Origin: Zymoseptoria tritici IPO323
Taxonomy: Eukaryota > Ascomycota > Dothideomycetes > Mycosphaerellales > Mycosphaerellaceae
Assembly (NCBI RefSeq): GCF_000219625.1
Contig: NC_018214.1
Span: forward strand, 372,001-436,000
Direction: 5' to 3'
DNA: 64,000 bases
Positions 32,036 through 42,809 of this stretch are shown piece by piece. The position numbers and the translations under genes are program-made. Under the pieces are notes generated by a model. That model worked only from the letters and a program-made list of their open reading frames with translations. It made no database searches and was not told the origin of the DNA. Position 1 is the stretch's first letter. Every line of letters begins with the position of its first letter.

Positions 32036-33895
32036 ATGGCTACGCTACATCGATCCGCCTTTCTAGAAGCCATTCAACAGCACGATCCTCAGAGTACCGC
32101 TGTAGTGCATTGTCTATCCGGTCGATCGTTCAAGTACGGATCATTGCTGCAGGATGTCGCTGCTGCGAAAGAGAAGTTGTTGAAGGCGAGTGGGAAGCAA
32201 GATGGAGGCATTGATGGAGAACGAGTTGCGTTCTTGGTGGAGAATGGATACGACTACATTGGTGGGTAGATCAGGCACACAATATCACTGAATAGCAATA
32301 AGCTAATCGATATATGCAACACAGTCACGCTCCTCTCAATCATGGCGTCCAATGCCATTGCTGTCCCTCTTGCGCCGTCATTCCCAGCTTCGGAACTACG
32401 ATACCAGATCAACCACAGCGAGGCATTGGCTCTGCTACATACATCCAAGTTCGAGAAGATCGCCAAAGATGTCCTCCAAGAAGGCCTTGACAAGAATCCA
32501 ATCAGCCTTGCCATCGAGAAGCACACAAAAGACAATACCTCAACAGAGCAGATCACCCTTTCCGACTCAAACACTACCTCGCACGCCGGCATGATGCTCT
32601 ATACCTCCGGCACCACTGCCCGGCCGAAAGGCGTCCTCCTACCTCAATCCGTCCTGACCGCACAAGCTCGCAGCCTCATCAAAGCCTGGGACTACACACC
32701 CGCCGACCACCTCCTTCACGTCCTTCCCCTCCACCACATCCACGGCACAGTAAACGCCATCCTTACCCCTATCCTAGCAGGCAGCACAATCGAATTCCTC
32801 TACCCCTTCAACGTCGACGCCGTCTGGAAGCGCTTCGCCGCACCCTTCCTCCCCACCTCCCACGACCAACACAAAGACCTCTCCCCGATAACATTCTTCA
32901 CCGTCGTCCCCACCGTCTGGTCACGCATGCTCTCCTCCCACCCCGACCTCCCTTCAGACCTCCAATCCGCCGCCAACGAAGCCATCCAACGCAAACACCT
33001 CCGTCTCAACATCTCCGGTTCCGCCGCCCTCCCTACCCCTACGAAATCCGCGTGGACAAAACTCTCCCAAGGCAACGTCCTCCTCGAACGCTTCGGAATG
33101 ACAGAAGTCGGCATGGCACTGTCCTGCGGGCTGGACGACGCAGATCGTGTAGACGGGAGTGTAGGTTGGCCTCTCCCCTCAGTGGAAGCACGACTCGTAG
33201 ATCCCGATACGAAGAAAGTGATCGAACATGGCGAGGAGCAAGACAGCGAAGGCAAAGACCGCAGCGGGGAGATCCACCTCCGCGGCCCGACGATTTTCAA
33301 AGAATACTGGCGCAACCCGGAAGCTACAGCGAAGGAATTTACAGAAGACGGGTGGTTCAAAACGGGAGACATCGCTGTGCGGAAGAACTTGAAGGGCGAG
33401 GCAGGTGCGGGAAAGAGTGGAGACTGGGCCAAGGGACCGGCGTATTTCATCCAAGGCCGAAACTCAGCAGACATCATCAAAACCGGCGGAGAAAAAGTCT
33501 CCGCGCTTGAAATCGAGCGTGAATTACTAAGTCTACCACAAGTCTCCGAGTGCGCAGTCGTCGGCCTACCAAGCGTAGCATGGGGTCAAAAAGCCGCCGC
33601 CATCGTCGTTCTCAGCAAAGAAGGCCAGACGGCAGGCAAGGGAGGAAAAGCATGGTCGGCGTTGGATATGCGACGCGCATTGCAAGGGCGCTTGGTGGCG
33701 TATAAGATCCCGCAGGATATGAAGGTTGTGGACACATTGCCGAGGAATGCGATGGGGAAGATTAATAAGAAGAATTTGGTGACGGAGGTGTTTGGCGATC
33801 AGGAGAAGATTCGGAGGAGGAGTATTGAGACGGCGGAGGAGAGGAAGAGGGTTAAGGAGGCGGAGAAGGAGGGGCAGACGAATGGGCAGAAGTGA
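32036..33895 (+). CDS. AMP-dependent acyl-CoA synthetase, malonyl-CoA synthetase (ACSF3)-like
   Basis: ANL-superfamily ligase that activates a carboxylic acid with ATP and transfers it to CoA; the closest type by motif is malonate-CoA ligase. Exons 32036-32261 and 32325-33895 (intron 63 bp, phase 1) encode 598 aa. Splicing restores DYIVTLLSIMASNAIAVPLA. Motifs: P-loop A3 MLYTSGTTARPKGV at about residues 166-179; VLPLHHIHGTVNAI; TVVPTVWSRML; A5 FGMTEVGMALS; A7 DGWFKTGDIAV; A8 FIQGRNSADIIKTGGEKVSA with the hinge after GR; and A10 PRNAMGKINKKNL with the catalytic lysine. The C-terminus is charged (ends TNGQK) without a peroxisomal SKL signal, and the N-terminus (MATLHRSAFLEAI) is only weakly presequence-like. 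Malonate specificity is inference; other short or medium acyl substrates are possible. Confidence 0.92.
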
Positions 33896-34558
33896 GTTGG
33901 AGAGAAGGGGTTGTGAATTGGTTGTACAGTAAGTGTCTACCCTGTAATGGATGATTTGATATGATGCCTTGACAGAGCCAGTGAGAGATCCAAGCCTTCG
34001 GCAGCGAAGCTAGGCCGGTGCTTGCCACCACATCGACTTCAGCGCCATACGAAGGGGCTGAGTGGAGATAGCCCTCAGAGTGGGTAAATCCGTCGCATGA
34101 AGCAAAAAGGGGCACAAACGAATTCACATCGGACCGCACAAATCGCAAAAGAACAGGTTATGCAACAAGAAACATCAAAGATCGTACGCGAAAGCAGTCG
34201 AGATGGTCCCTGCTACAATCAATATGGGAGCCGCGAGAAGGATCGCCCACGCGAGAAGGACCGCCCAGACGGTACTTGTGTACCTACGGAAATAGGTGCA
34301 GCTCGAGCTGTTCACATTGGATCGTCTTTGCAGTTAAAGGCTTGACACCCGAGCCGCTGCTGATCATGCCACCATCAAGAAAAACACAGCCCCCGCTTCA
34401 AGGGAAAACCGGTATAGAGATCGGACCTCCTGCTTGCAATCCTGCTCGCTCTTCATCTCTGCAAAATCTTCTCGCTCTTCAAGCTCCTGCTTACATCTCT
34501 TCTCGCTCTTCATCTACACAAAGTTGTCAGCCGCGCCTGCGGAAGAACTCGCAGCATC
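33896..34558. other. 3' flank, left direct-repeat copy and leader of the orphan membrane gene
   Basis: This stretch contains the left copy of a diverged direct repeat (34104-34230), a near-perfect 18-bp tandem duplication (34232-34249 and 34250-34267, one mismatch), and three copies of CTCGCTCTTCA at 34445, 34471 and 34502. These lie upstream of the ATG at 34559, so they fall in its promoter or leader. Confidence 0.55.
34104..34230 (+). repeat. Left copy of a diverged direct repeat flanking the orphan membrane gene
   Basis: It shares ordered blocks with 35756-35880: AAAAAGGGG(G)CACAAACGAA, then CGTACGC(G/C)AAAGCAGTCGAGA 67-70 bases later, then TGGGAGCC exactly 42 bases after that. The text between the blocks is clearly diverged. 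Both copies have the same orientation. Confidence 0.7.
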
Positions 34559-35605
34559 ATGGACCAACACAGCGATCACCAGCAAGGCCTCGCCTGGCCC
34601 TCTCTGTTCTGGGCCATAGTCGCTGTCGCCCTGAACACAATGAGCCAGCCTTCAGGAAGAACGCTAGGCTTCCCAATCCGCTACAGCTTCCTATTGCGGT
34701 CGTCTCCATTCATTTGCGGCGCGCATGTCCTCTACACTATCATGCGCTTAGGCTACTTGGCCATCGAGAAACGCACAAACGGAGCCAATGTCAATGTCCT
34801 TGCCGTACTCATGGCAGAAAGATTCGAAGGCGCCGGAACTGCGGACGGCTTTGCTGTCGCCCGAAAAGGCGTTGGAATGATTTCTGTCCTCTTTGCACTA
34901 GGAGCGTCCTTACAAGCCGTCAAGCTGTTTGCGGTCACTGGAATACCCCTGATTCACGCATGTTGTGCGCTTTATCTTGCGAGTTTCCTCCTGGATCTCT
35001 TCTTACTGCTAGTCTCCGCGAGGTCTTCGGGAAACGTTCCGGACTACAGGCCAACACACCCTGCTCGCAGGACTGCGGATAGAGCGATTTACTTGTTCAG
35101 CGTCGTCGCCGTGGTCGGAAACGCATTGTTCGTGGACGGAACTTTTCTCGCATTCTATTATCGACTATTATCAGAAGAGCTACTGTCAGACCGGGTCATC
35201 TGGATCACAGCACTGCTGTGTGCAATCGTGTGCGCACACGTATCCTTCATCGCCTGCTCCATGTTATTTGCAAGTGATCATCGGAACTGGATATCATTTC
35301 CGAACAACACTAGGACTACGCCGCTGGTCTCACTGTCAATATGTGCGCTCTCTGGAACATGCCTCGCTTTGGCCCTGTGGTCCTTGGTCGACTTAGCTCT
35401 TATTGAACTTGTTGCAATTATTGCAGGGAGTATTGGATGGAATGCCTTCGCCTTACATATCTTGTGGAACGACAGCCGCTGGTCGAACAAGTTCTTCGTC
35501 TTTTCATTTGCTGGACTCCATCTGCTCCGTGCTATTAGGTGGTGTGTGCTGGAGTATGATCCTCTGAGTACTACAAAGCCTTCTTGGGTCGATTACCTAG
35601 GATAG
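34559..35605 (+). CDS. Orphan multi-pass membrane protein
   Basis: The single exon encodes 348 aa starting MDQHSDHQQGLAWPSLFWAI. Hydrophobic segments are visible around residues 15-28, 40-65, 108-130, 135-158, 182-205, 215-240, 260-290 and 295-335, suggesting seven or eight transmembrane helices. Polar loops include EKRTNGANVN and ARSSGNVPDYRPTHPARRTADR. There is no signal peptide beyond the first helix and no transporter signature I know. The topology would fit the 7TM or rhodopsin-like integral membrane proteins common in filamentous fungi, but I see no diagnostic motif. It stands between two copies of a diverged direct repeat and lacks close neighbours. Codon use is ordinary for the window. 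Confidence 0.7.
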   Translation: MDQHSDHQQGLAWPSLFWAIVAVALNTMSQPSGRTLGFPIRYSFLLRSSPFICGAHVLYTIMRLGYLAIEKRTNGANVNVLAVLMAERFEGAGTADGFAVARKGVGMISVLFALGASLQAVKLFAVTGIPLIHACCALYLASFLLDLFLLLVSARSSGNVPDYRPTHPARRTADRAIYLFSVVAVVGNALFVDGTFLAFYYRLLSEELLSDRVIWITALLCAIVCAHVSFIACSMLFASDHRNWISFPNNTRTTPLVSLSICALSGTCLALALWSLVDLALIELVAIIAGSIGWNAFALHILWNDSRWSNKFFVFSFAGLHLLRAIRWCVLEYDPLSTTKPSWVDYLG

Positions 35606-36613
35606 ATTGGTCTCGTCGACCATCAAGTTCGTCCTTCTCGACAGTTGCCTGATAACCAACGTTTCGCGCAAACGAGAGACGAGTATCACTCCATCGACAC
35701 ATCATCCTGCGTGGTGTGGAGAAAGACGTCCCGTCCGTAGCCGAGATCCTCAACCAAAAAGGGGGCACAAACGAACCTGACGCACACCACACAAAACATA
35801 AACCGAGAGGTGACGCAAAAGATATCGCAACTCGTACGCCAAAGCAGTCGAGAATCTCTCCTCGCATGCACTCTGGGAGCCCTGGAACAATGAACCAAGC
35901 CAACAATCAACCAAGCCAATTCAGCTGTGATACACAGCCAATTCAGCTCGATCGAACGATAAATCGAAGTCTGGATGGGTGATCAATACCACTCTGCATG
36001 CCAACAAGGGTTGCTGGGTGGCACCGAACTCCGCAATCACAGCAACAATAATTTCTAGCATCCCCTCCAGTAGAGAGGTCGACCCTTCCATTTGCAAGGC
36101 CAACACATCCCTCCGTCGGTTCAACTTCTAATGGACACTCGCCGCGCACCGCCGCTCTTGATTGAAGGGTCCGCGAATACGGCAACGAGTTCCATTTCTA
36201 ACCCCTTCGCACAGGTCATGGTGGCTTCATAGAAGTCTCGCAAGAACCACGTTCGAATAGGTTTTGGGTCCGTGGGACGCGGCTGGACATAGACCACTCC
36301 GACGAGTTTTCAGATCGGCAACGTCCAAATGGAACGCTGGGCTTCGCTGAAACCACTCGGACGTTCAGCGTTCGGCTACGTCCGTGGAGGGCGGGATGCG
36401 CGTGCGGAAGACTTGAGGATTATATCTCTTGGAACAATGTCATATTATTTCAGGGGCCAATCACGGCCGAACCGGCAGAGGGACGAGGACAGACAACGTC
36501 AATATGGTTTTCTTTCACGAGGGACAGGAGACGATGTTCACGACTCGTCAACACGTTCGTGGTATGCTATATGAAGGCGCATGACACTGACCTGTGTCCA
36601 TTCCATCGCTCCT
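35606..36613. other. Right direct-repeat copy and 3' flank of PRP17
   Basis: It contains the right copy of the flanking direct repeat (35756-35880), followed by small local duplications (AACCAAGCCAA and CCAATTCAGCT, each twice, 35892-35950). From 36000 to 36613 I see nothing beyond short frames; this is the region downstream of the minus-strand PRP17 gene. Confidence 0.5.
35756..35880 (+). repeat. Right copy of the diverged direct repeat
   Basis: Same orientation and block order as 34104-34230, about 1.65 kb away, with the orphan membrane gene between them. Spacing between the conserved blocks is kept to within three bases. Confidence 0.7.
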
Positions 36614-38122
36614 CTAATCCCAATACTTCACAACACCATTCAAATCTCCCGTCACAACCTTACTGCTCTCCCTCGGATGCCACGCCACACTCACCACCGC
36701 CGCATCACTCGCCTTAATCTTATGCCACATCTTACACGTCTTCCAATCCCAAAAGCACACAAAACCTCCAGAGTCACCACTCGTGACAATCCCTCCATCC
36801 GGACTGACATCAATGTCAATCGCATAACCCGCATTGTTATGCCCTCTGAAGTCCTTCTTCCGGTTTTGCCGAATCTTCTCACCAGAATTGTACACCTTGA
36901 TCGTATTGTCGGACGACTGCATGAGCACTGAGGCTTTGCTGGGATGGGAGGCGGACTTGACCATGGGGAACATGTACGGCTCGGCGATGAATTTGATCGG
37001 TACGGGGATGTTGTATTCCCACGCGCGGAGGGATTTGTCGTCGGAGGTGGTGATGAAGCGACGATTGGAGTCGATGAATGTGATGGTGTTGACGGGGCCC
37101 AAGTGGTGGTCGTATTCTTGCACGGGGTTTTTCTTGTCGCCGTCTGCTGGTAAGCGGGTGTCGAACTGTGCGATTTTGTTGTTGTGGAGACCGGCGAGGA
37201 ACTCATGTCCTGAAGGGTCGGAAGGATTCCAGCGGACGACGTGAGGGGTGGAAGAGGTGCTGAAGCGGGAGGTACATTGTCCCGTCTCGGTGTTCCAGAC
37301 TTTCATGTAGCGGTCGTAGGAGGCTGTGATGAAGGATGTGCCGTCGGGGGAGAAGTCCACGTCGACGACGGACTTGGTGTGCCCGGAGTATGTGCGTAGG
37401 AGTTCGCGAGCGTGGTAAGCGTCCCAGAGTTTGACTTTGCCGTCAGCGGCGGCGGAGAGGAGGAGATGGCCGGAATCGGGGAAGAACTTCAACGCTGTCA
37501 GGGCTTTTTCGTGAGCGGGTTTGTTGGAGGCGCTGCGGTAGGTGTGGATGAGTTTCTTTGGATGGAAGCATTTCAGGTCGAGGTTCTCAAAGTCGGCGAC
37601 CAGATCGATGTCCAGATCTTGAGGTACGTGCATGTACGTGCGGCCTTGATAGTCGTATTGCTGTGTGCCCTCAAAGGTGGACGTTTCCTTGTCGGCGGAG
37701 ATCTCGCCGTAACTCGTGCCAGCGAGCGTTCCCTTGCTCGGTTGTGGTAGGATGGAGTCCTCCTCATAGACCACCTCCTCCTCTCCGCTCTCATCGCCTG
37801 AAATCTCCACCTCGACCTCTTCTCCACTGTCACTGTCTATCCTTCGCTCTTCGTACTTCGCCCATGGTCCTTTGTATGCATCTGCTCCATAGACCTTCGC
37901 GCTGTCGCCTTTGACCTCTCGCTTTCGCTTCTTCCCTGCTGACTGTCGATTTTGCACATCGCGGTGTAGACTTCGGAAACTCTGCTCGGAGATGGCGATT
38001 TCTTCTGCGTATCCTGTGGGCACTTTTCCTTTGGTCGACGTTTGAAATGGCTTGTCCGTGACGAGGTTCGCCGCGCGAGTTGGAGGTCCATTCGCACCAT
38101 TGCGCGCAGGTACTAGCGACAT
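36614..38122 (-). CDS. PRP17: Pre-mRNA-splicing factor Prp17 (Cdc40), WD40 protein
   Basis: Spliceosome component needed for the second catalytic step. The intronless gene encodes 502 aa from ATG 38122 (MSLVPARNGANGPPTRAANL); the open frame extends further upstream, but that part is promoter. The N-terminal half has the Prp17-specific segment KGPWAKYEERRIDSDSGEE, an acidic region, YDYQGRTYMHVPQDLDID and CFHPKKLIHTYR. From about residue 200 follow seven WD40 repeats (ADGKVKLWD, YDRYMKVWNTETGQC, DKSLRAWEYNIPVPIKFIAE, DNTIKVY, GGFVCFWDWKT), ending with GVVKYWD at the very C-terminus, as in other Prp17 proteins. It is divergent from MEF1 over a 201-bp spacer. Confidence 0.96.
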   Translation of the reverse strand: MSLVPARNGANGPPTRAANLVTDKPFQTSTKGKVPTGYAEEIAISEQSFRSLHRDVQNRQSAGKKRKREVKGDSAKVYGADAYKGPWAKYEERRIDSDSGEEVEVEISGDESGEEEVVYEEDSILPQPSKGTLAGTSYGEISADKETSTFEGTQQYDYQGRTYMHVPQDLDIDLVADFENLDLKCFHPKKLIHTYRSASNKPAHEKALTALKFFPDSGHLLLSAAADGKVKLWDAYHARELLRTYSGHTKSVVDVDFSPDGTSFITASYDRYMKVWNTETGQCTSRFSTSSTPHVVRWNPSDPSGHEFLAGLHNNKIAQFDTRLPADGDKKNPVQEYDHHLGPVNTITFIDSNRRFITTSDDKSLRAWEYNIPVPIKFIAEPYMFPMVKSASHPSKASVLMQSSDNTIKVYNSGEKIRQNRKKDFRGHNNAGYAIDIDVSPDGGIVTSGDSGGFVCFWDWKTCKMWHKIKASDAAVVSVAWHPRESSKVVTGDLNGVVKYWD

Positions 38123-38323
38123 GATTGCGAGTGTTGATGTGGACTGGGAGAATGTTGAAGAGGATAGCAAGGCAAAGTGAAGTTGCGCATGTTTAAAGTT
38201 CCCCACGATTTGAAGCGGAGGTGTTCCCGATTCGGACATGGAATAAAAAGTTATGGAGAGGACGCCACGATAGACCACGACGTCTTCCCATCGCGAGGAG
38301 TCTCTGCTTTCTTCATACCAGCC
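38123..38323. promoter_or_regulatory. Compact bidirectional promoter PRP17/MEF1
   Basis: Only 201 bp separate the two start codons, so both housekeeping genes must share promoter space. An AT-rich GGAATAAAAAGTTATGG at about 38239-38255 is the only TATA-like stretch; it is closer to MEF1. Confidence 0.6.
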
Positions 38324-40735
38324 ATGCGTGTCCAGTCTCTTGCGCGGTCAACGCTGCGCAGCGTTTCGCTGCGAAGTAGCAATGCTGGAGTCTGCCAACG
38401 GACGTTCGCCTCCTCCTCCCTGCCTTTCACATGCCAAACCTCCGCAGGTCAGAACCACCAGAGAATAGCTTCACAGCCCCGACAATGGCAATCCAGACGA
38501 TGGCAGTCAAGCGCTGCTGCCGCCGTTCTCGAAACCGCAATGCACGACCCGACCTCTCTCTCCCAAGACGCCATTGTCGAGAATCTGAACCCGGCTGAAG
38601 CAGCTCGACTGGACAAAGTACGGAATATTGGTATCGCAGCACATATCGACTCCGGTAAGACGACGGCTACAGAGCGAGTGCTCTTCTACACTGGTCGAAT
38701 CAAGGACATCCACGAAGTTCGAGGAAGAGATGCAGTTGGCGCAAAGATGGACAGCATGGACTTGGAGAGAGAAAAGGGCATCACCATTCAATCAGCTGCG
38801 ACGTTTTGTGACTGGATCAAGAAGACTCCAGATCCAGTCACTGGAGAGCTGAAAGACGAGAAATACCATATCAACTTGATCGATACACCCGGTCACATCG
38901 ATTTCACGATTGAAGTCGAGCGAGCACTTCGAGTGTTGGACGGCGCAGTCATGATCTTATGCGCCGTGTCTGGCGTGCAATCTCAGACTGTGACCGTCGA
39001 CAGGCAGATGAAGCGATACAACATTCCCAGAATCTCCTTTGTGAACAAAATGGATCGCGCCGGTGCGAACCCATGGAAGGCTGTCGATGGTATCAACCAG
39101 AAGTTGAAGATTCCTGCTGCTGCAGTACAGGTTCCTATCGGTGCTGAGGATCAGTTCAAGGGTGTCGTGGATCTTATCAACATGAGAGCGATCTACTCGG
39201 AAGGAGAGAAGGGTGAGATCGTTCGATACGATGAGGTTCCCTCAAATCTGAAGGACTTCGCGGAGGAGAAGAGACAAGTATTGATCGAGACGCTGGCCGA
39301 TGTGGACGAGGATATTGCCAACACTTTCCTCGATGAGCGAACACCAACTCCCGACGAGATCAAGGCTGCAATCCGAAGAGCTACCATCAGCTTGAAGTTC
39401 TCCCCAGTCCTCATGGGCTCAGCATTGGCCGACAAGAGTGTCCAACCCATGCTCGATGCCGTCGTTGACTTCCTTCCCAACCCTGCCGAAGTAGAGAACC
39501 TCGCCCTGGACCGTCGACGAAACGAAGCTCAAGTCAAGCTCGTCTCCTACAACTCCCTCCCCTTCGTCGGCCTCGCATTCAAACTCGAAGAATCCAACTT
39601 CGGCCAACTGACCTACATCCGTGTCTACCAAGGCTCCCTCCGCAAAGGTCAAAACGTGACCAATGCCCGTACCGGCCAAAAAGTCAAGATTCCCCGCATC
39701 GTCCGCATGCACTCCAACGAAATGGAAGAAGTCAACGAAATCGGCGCGGGCGAAATCTGCGCCGTGTTCGGCGTCGACTGCGCCTCCGGCGACACCTTCA
39801 CCGAAGGCGGTCTGGGCTACAGCATGACCTCCATGTACGTCCCCGACCCGGTCATCTCCCTCTCCATCCGCCCGAAACACACCAAAGACACCCCCAACTT
39901 CAGCAAAGCCATCTCCCGCTTCCAGCGCGAAGACCCCACTTTCCGCGTGCACGTCGACGCTGAGTCCTCGGAATCCATCATCTCCGGCATGGGCGAACTC
40001 CACCTAGACATCTACGTCGAACGCATGAAACGCGAATACAAAGTCGAAGTCGTCACAGGCCAACCCCAAGTCGCCTACCGCGAAACCATCGGCGCACACG
40101 TGAAATTCGACCACCTCCTCAAAAAGCAAACCGGTGGAGCAGGAGACTACGCCCGCGTCATCGGCTTCCTCGAACCGACCGGCGAACTGGGAGACAACCA
40201 ATTCGAACAACAAGTCGTCGGCGGCAATATCGCGGAAAAATACCTCTTTGCCTGCGACAAGGGCTTCCAACAAGCCTGCCTCTCCGGCCCGCTCCTCGGC
40301 CACCGCGTGCTGGGAACCAGCATGGTGATCAACGACGGCGCAACCCACATGACCGACTCCTCCGAACTGTCCTTCAAAAACGCCACCCAACAAGCCTTCC
40401 GTAAAGCTTTCCTCTCCGCGCAGCCTCAGGTCCTCGAACCGTTGATGAAAACCGTCATCACGGCGCCGAATGAATTCCAGGGTAACATCGTGGGACTGTT
40501 GAATAAGCGGAACGCGGTGATTAACGATACGGAAATCGGACCGGAGGAGTTCACGGTCACGGCGGATTGTAGTCTGAATGCGATGTTTGGGTTTTCGAGT
40601 CAACTCAGGGCGGCGAGTCAGGGGAAAGGGGAGTTTAGTATGGAGTTCAGTCATTATGCGCCTGCGCCACCGCAGATGCAGAGGGAGATGGTGGCTAAGT
40701 ATGAGAAGGAGAGGGCGGAGAAGAATAAAAAGTAA
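38324..40735 (+). CDS. MEF1: Mitochondrial elongation factor G1
   Basis: Translocase GTPase of mitochondrial translation. The intronless gene encodes 803 aa. Residues 1-70 are Arg/Ser-rich with almost no acidic residues ([20 protein letters not shown] start), a mitochondrial presequence. GTPase motifs: G1 AHIDSGKT at 106-113, G2 in [13 protein letters not shown]3 DTPGHIDF, G4 NKMD and G5 in the following segment. The EF-G domains follow ([20 protein letters not shown] in domain [20 protein letters not shown] in domain III, then domains IV and V), with a charged end [12 protein letters not shown]. Length and order match mitochondrial EF-G1 rather than the recycling factor Mef2. An upstream in-frame ATG at 38177 would place the promoter inside the protein and is rejected. 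Third codon positions shift from mixed to strongly C-ending at about 39480. Confidence 0.96.
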   Translation: MRVQSLARSTLRSVSLRSSNAGVCQRTFASSSLPFTCQTSAGQNHQRIASQPRQWQSRRWQSSAAAAVLETAMHDPTSLSQDAIVENLNPAEAARLDKVRNIGIAAHIDSGKTTATERVLFYTGRIKDIHEVRGRDAVGAKMDSMDLEREKGITIQSAATFCDWIKKTPDPVTGELKDEKYHINLIDTPGHIDFTIEVERALRVLDGAVMILCAVSGVQSQTVTVDRQMKRYNIPRISFVNKMDRAGANPWKAVDGINQKLKIPAAAVQVPIGAEDQFKGVVDLINMRAIYSEGEKGEIVRYDEVPSNLKDFAEEKRQVLIETLADVDEDIANTFLDERTPTPDEIKAAIRRATISLKFSPVLMGSALADKSVQPMLDAVVDFLPNPAEVENLALDRRRNEAQVKLVSYNSLPFVGLAFKLEESNFGQLTYIRVYQGSLRKGQNVTNARTGQKVKIPRIVRMHSNEMEEVNEIGAGEICAVFGVDCASGDTFTEGGLGYSMTSMYVPDPVISLSIRPKHTKDTPNFSKAISRFQREDPTFRVHVDAESSESIISGMGELHLDIYVERMKREYKVEVVTGQPQVAYRETIGAHVKFDHLLKKQTGGAGDYARVIGFLEPTGELGDNQFEQQVVGGNIAEKYLFACDKGFQQACLSGPLLGHRVLGTSMVINDGATHMTDSSELSFKNATQQAFRKAFLSAQPQVLEPLMKTVITAPNEFQGNIVGLLNKRNAVINDTEIGPEEFTVTADCSLNAMFGFSSQLRAASQGKGEFSMEFSHYAPAPPQMQREMVAKYEKERAEKNKK

Positions 40736-41709
40736 GATGATGATGGTTCGGTCGAGTTTGTGGGTGGAGAGCGAAGCTCGTGATCAAGAGTTCCGCGGAA
40801 GAAACGACGCACGGCCACTTGGTGTTCAGACGATGTGGCATGTCCTCCACTCCTGGCGTCCACGAGGTCGAGTCGAGGATGCAGACTCACGCTTTGAGCA
40901 TTGTGGAAGGAACATGGCTGCCTACATTGCTGCTCATGGGATGGTATCGCGGACGGAGAAGCGGATGTGTAGGACGACCGAGCGGCTTCAGATAGCCGTT
41001 CTGCTCGGTCCAACCAGCTACAGAAGCACGTCCGCCGGGACAGGCATTGAAAGAGGAGAAATCACAGAGACCTCTGGCAAGAGCATGGGATCGGCGAAGA
41101 AGGTTGTACGTATAGATTCGATGTTCTCTTTCATACTGTACGTTAGAGTGATTGTACAGATCAGACTAGACACGAGAGTCCACAGGACATGGATAGAAGG
41201 AATACTCCACTTTCCTCACGCGCGTTACCACGCAGTACGTTTGAAATGTTGATGTGAACAGACTCCCGCAGTGAAAACTTCGAAGACTTTTCCAATTTCA
41301 TCATTACAACTCCCACTACAACATCAATCTCTCGCTCACGGAGCTCAAGAAGAAGAAGAATTGCATCTGGGCATCCAAAAGTCTTCCTCCCGTTCCAAGC
41401 CAACATTCTGATCTCCTTGTACTCTGCCGTATACCTCTTTCCAGAAGAGAGAAATCTCGCCAACCCACCCAACGCCATCGCTATGAATTTGCTCCTCCCC
41501 CTCCTCGCGCCCAGCCGGAGACGGGACAGGTGAAGCATATGATGAAACAGATGTTGTAACAAAGGGAAAAGCGACCTCGAGCAGAGCGCGGAAGAACATG
41601 GCAGTGCTGGATGGAGGGTTGCTCCAAGCAGTGCGTTCGGCCAAGGAGACTGCAGACATGCTGGCGACCGTATTGGTAAATGTGTAAATGTCTTGTCTGG
41701 CCACCCGCT
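40736..41709. other. 3' flanks of convergent MEF1 and syntaxin genes
   Basis: No coding sequence is supported. The minus-strand frames here are continuations of the unspliced syntaxin frame or chance frames. Confidence 0.5.
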
Positions 41710-42809
41710 CTACTGCGCATTGCCGTTGTTGTTGTTGTTCTTGTTGTTGCTGAACCAGCCCTGCGTAGCGCCGTATGCGAGCACGATGATGATGATAATG
41801 ATGATGATGGCGACTGCACGATCCTGATCAGTCCACGTTCAAGCACTCGTGCACAAACACTCTTCCTCGACTTACCGCAAATTCCCAAACAGATCCACTT
41901 CTTCTTCCTCGCCGCGCGAGCACTATTGACCGCTTTCCCAACATGCACATTGCCCGCTTCCATGTGCGTATTCGTCTCCTCGGCCTTTTGCTCAATCGCC
42001 ATAATCGGCTCTTCCTGCTGCACGACGATAGCGTCCAGGTCCTGGAACAGTTGCTGCAGTTCGATCATCGTGCGTTCAATCTGCTGGATCGCATCATGAC
42101 GCTGCTGCACATTCCTCAACGTGCTCTGCGCCTGTCCTCTCCTATCGGCGTTGAGAAGCGCCTGCTGGAAAATCTGCGTATCTCCTCCCGCCTCCGTCGC
42201 CTCGCGAATCTCCGACTCCGTCGCATCAGGTCGCACGATGAGGTATTGTCTCCGCTGCTGCTCTTGCACATCCTTGCGGAAACTCGACTCCACGGTTTGG
42301 TAATGGTTGATGGCCTTGCGTATTCTACGGTCGAGCGCTTCGACTTGTGCGTTGTTGCGGGGACTGCGGGCGTCGGGTTGGGACTTGATGCGTTTCACGC
42401 GGTCGGCGAGACCCCGGTAGCCGGACATGATGTCTGCAGAGAGGGAGTCGACTTCTTTGTTGGAGCCGCCGGTGCCGGAGACGAAGTTGCGTTGGACGCG
42501 TTGGAGGTCGGTCAGGCGGGATTCGAGGTCGTCGATGGCGCGGCCGACGGCGCGGCAGTCGTTGAGGATGGCATTGGGGTCGCGTTGTTGTTCGGAGAAG
42601 GGGTTTTCGGCGCCGTTGCCGGTGAGAGGTTGCATTTCGTAGTTGGGCGCTTGGCCTGGGGATTGTTAGAGATATGCAGATGGTCTGTACTCGTCACAGA
42701 GCATACCGTATGTTGGAGGAGGAGCATCATAGCTGCCGCCGCGGTTGTCGTATGGGTTGGACTGAGCATACCCGCCCTGATAGCCATTGTTGTACTGAGG
42801 AGTCGCCAT
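41710..42809 (-). CDS. SSO1: Plasma-membrane t-SNARE, syntaxin (Sso1/Sso2 type)
   Basis: Qa-SNARE for exocytic vesicle fusion. Exons 42809-42707, 42655-41876 and 41813-41710 (introns 51 and 62 bp) encode 328 aa. Residues 1-60 are a Gly/Pro/Tyr-rich head; the Habc bundle covers about 70-190 (DDLESRLTDLQRVQRNFVSG, SQPDARSPRNNAQVEALDRR); the SNARE helix (ERTMIELQQLFQDLDAIVVQ, with the central Gln) runs about 215-275, then KKKW and a C-terminal membrane anchor in the last exon. That anchor is unusual: eight consecutive isoleucines encoded by an ATC/ATT microsatellite, followed by an extracellular tail of Asn repeats (NNKNNNNNGNAQ). Reading through the last intron gives a false long C-terminus without an anchor, so the splice is well supported. 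Confidence 0.94.

Noticed and set aside
34276..35082. 268-aa plus-strand frame overlapping the orphan membrane gene
   Set aside because: Arg/Pro/Ser-rich overlapping frame; the 34559 frame has regular hydrophobic helices and is far more protein-like.
39419..40654. Long minus-strand frames opposite MEF1
   Set aside because: Shadows created by the strong C-ending codon use of MEF1.
41481..41875. Unspliced C-terminal continuation of the syntaxin frame
   Set aside because: It replaces the membrane anchor with low-complexity sequence; splicing at 41814-41875 restores a normal t-SNARE end.
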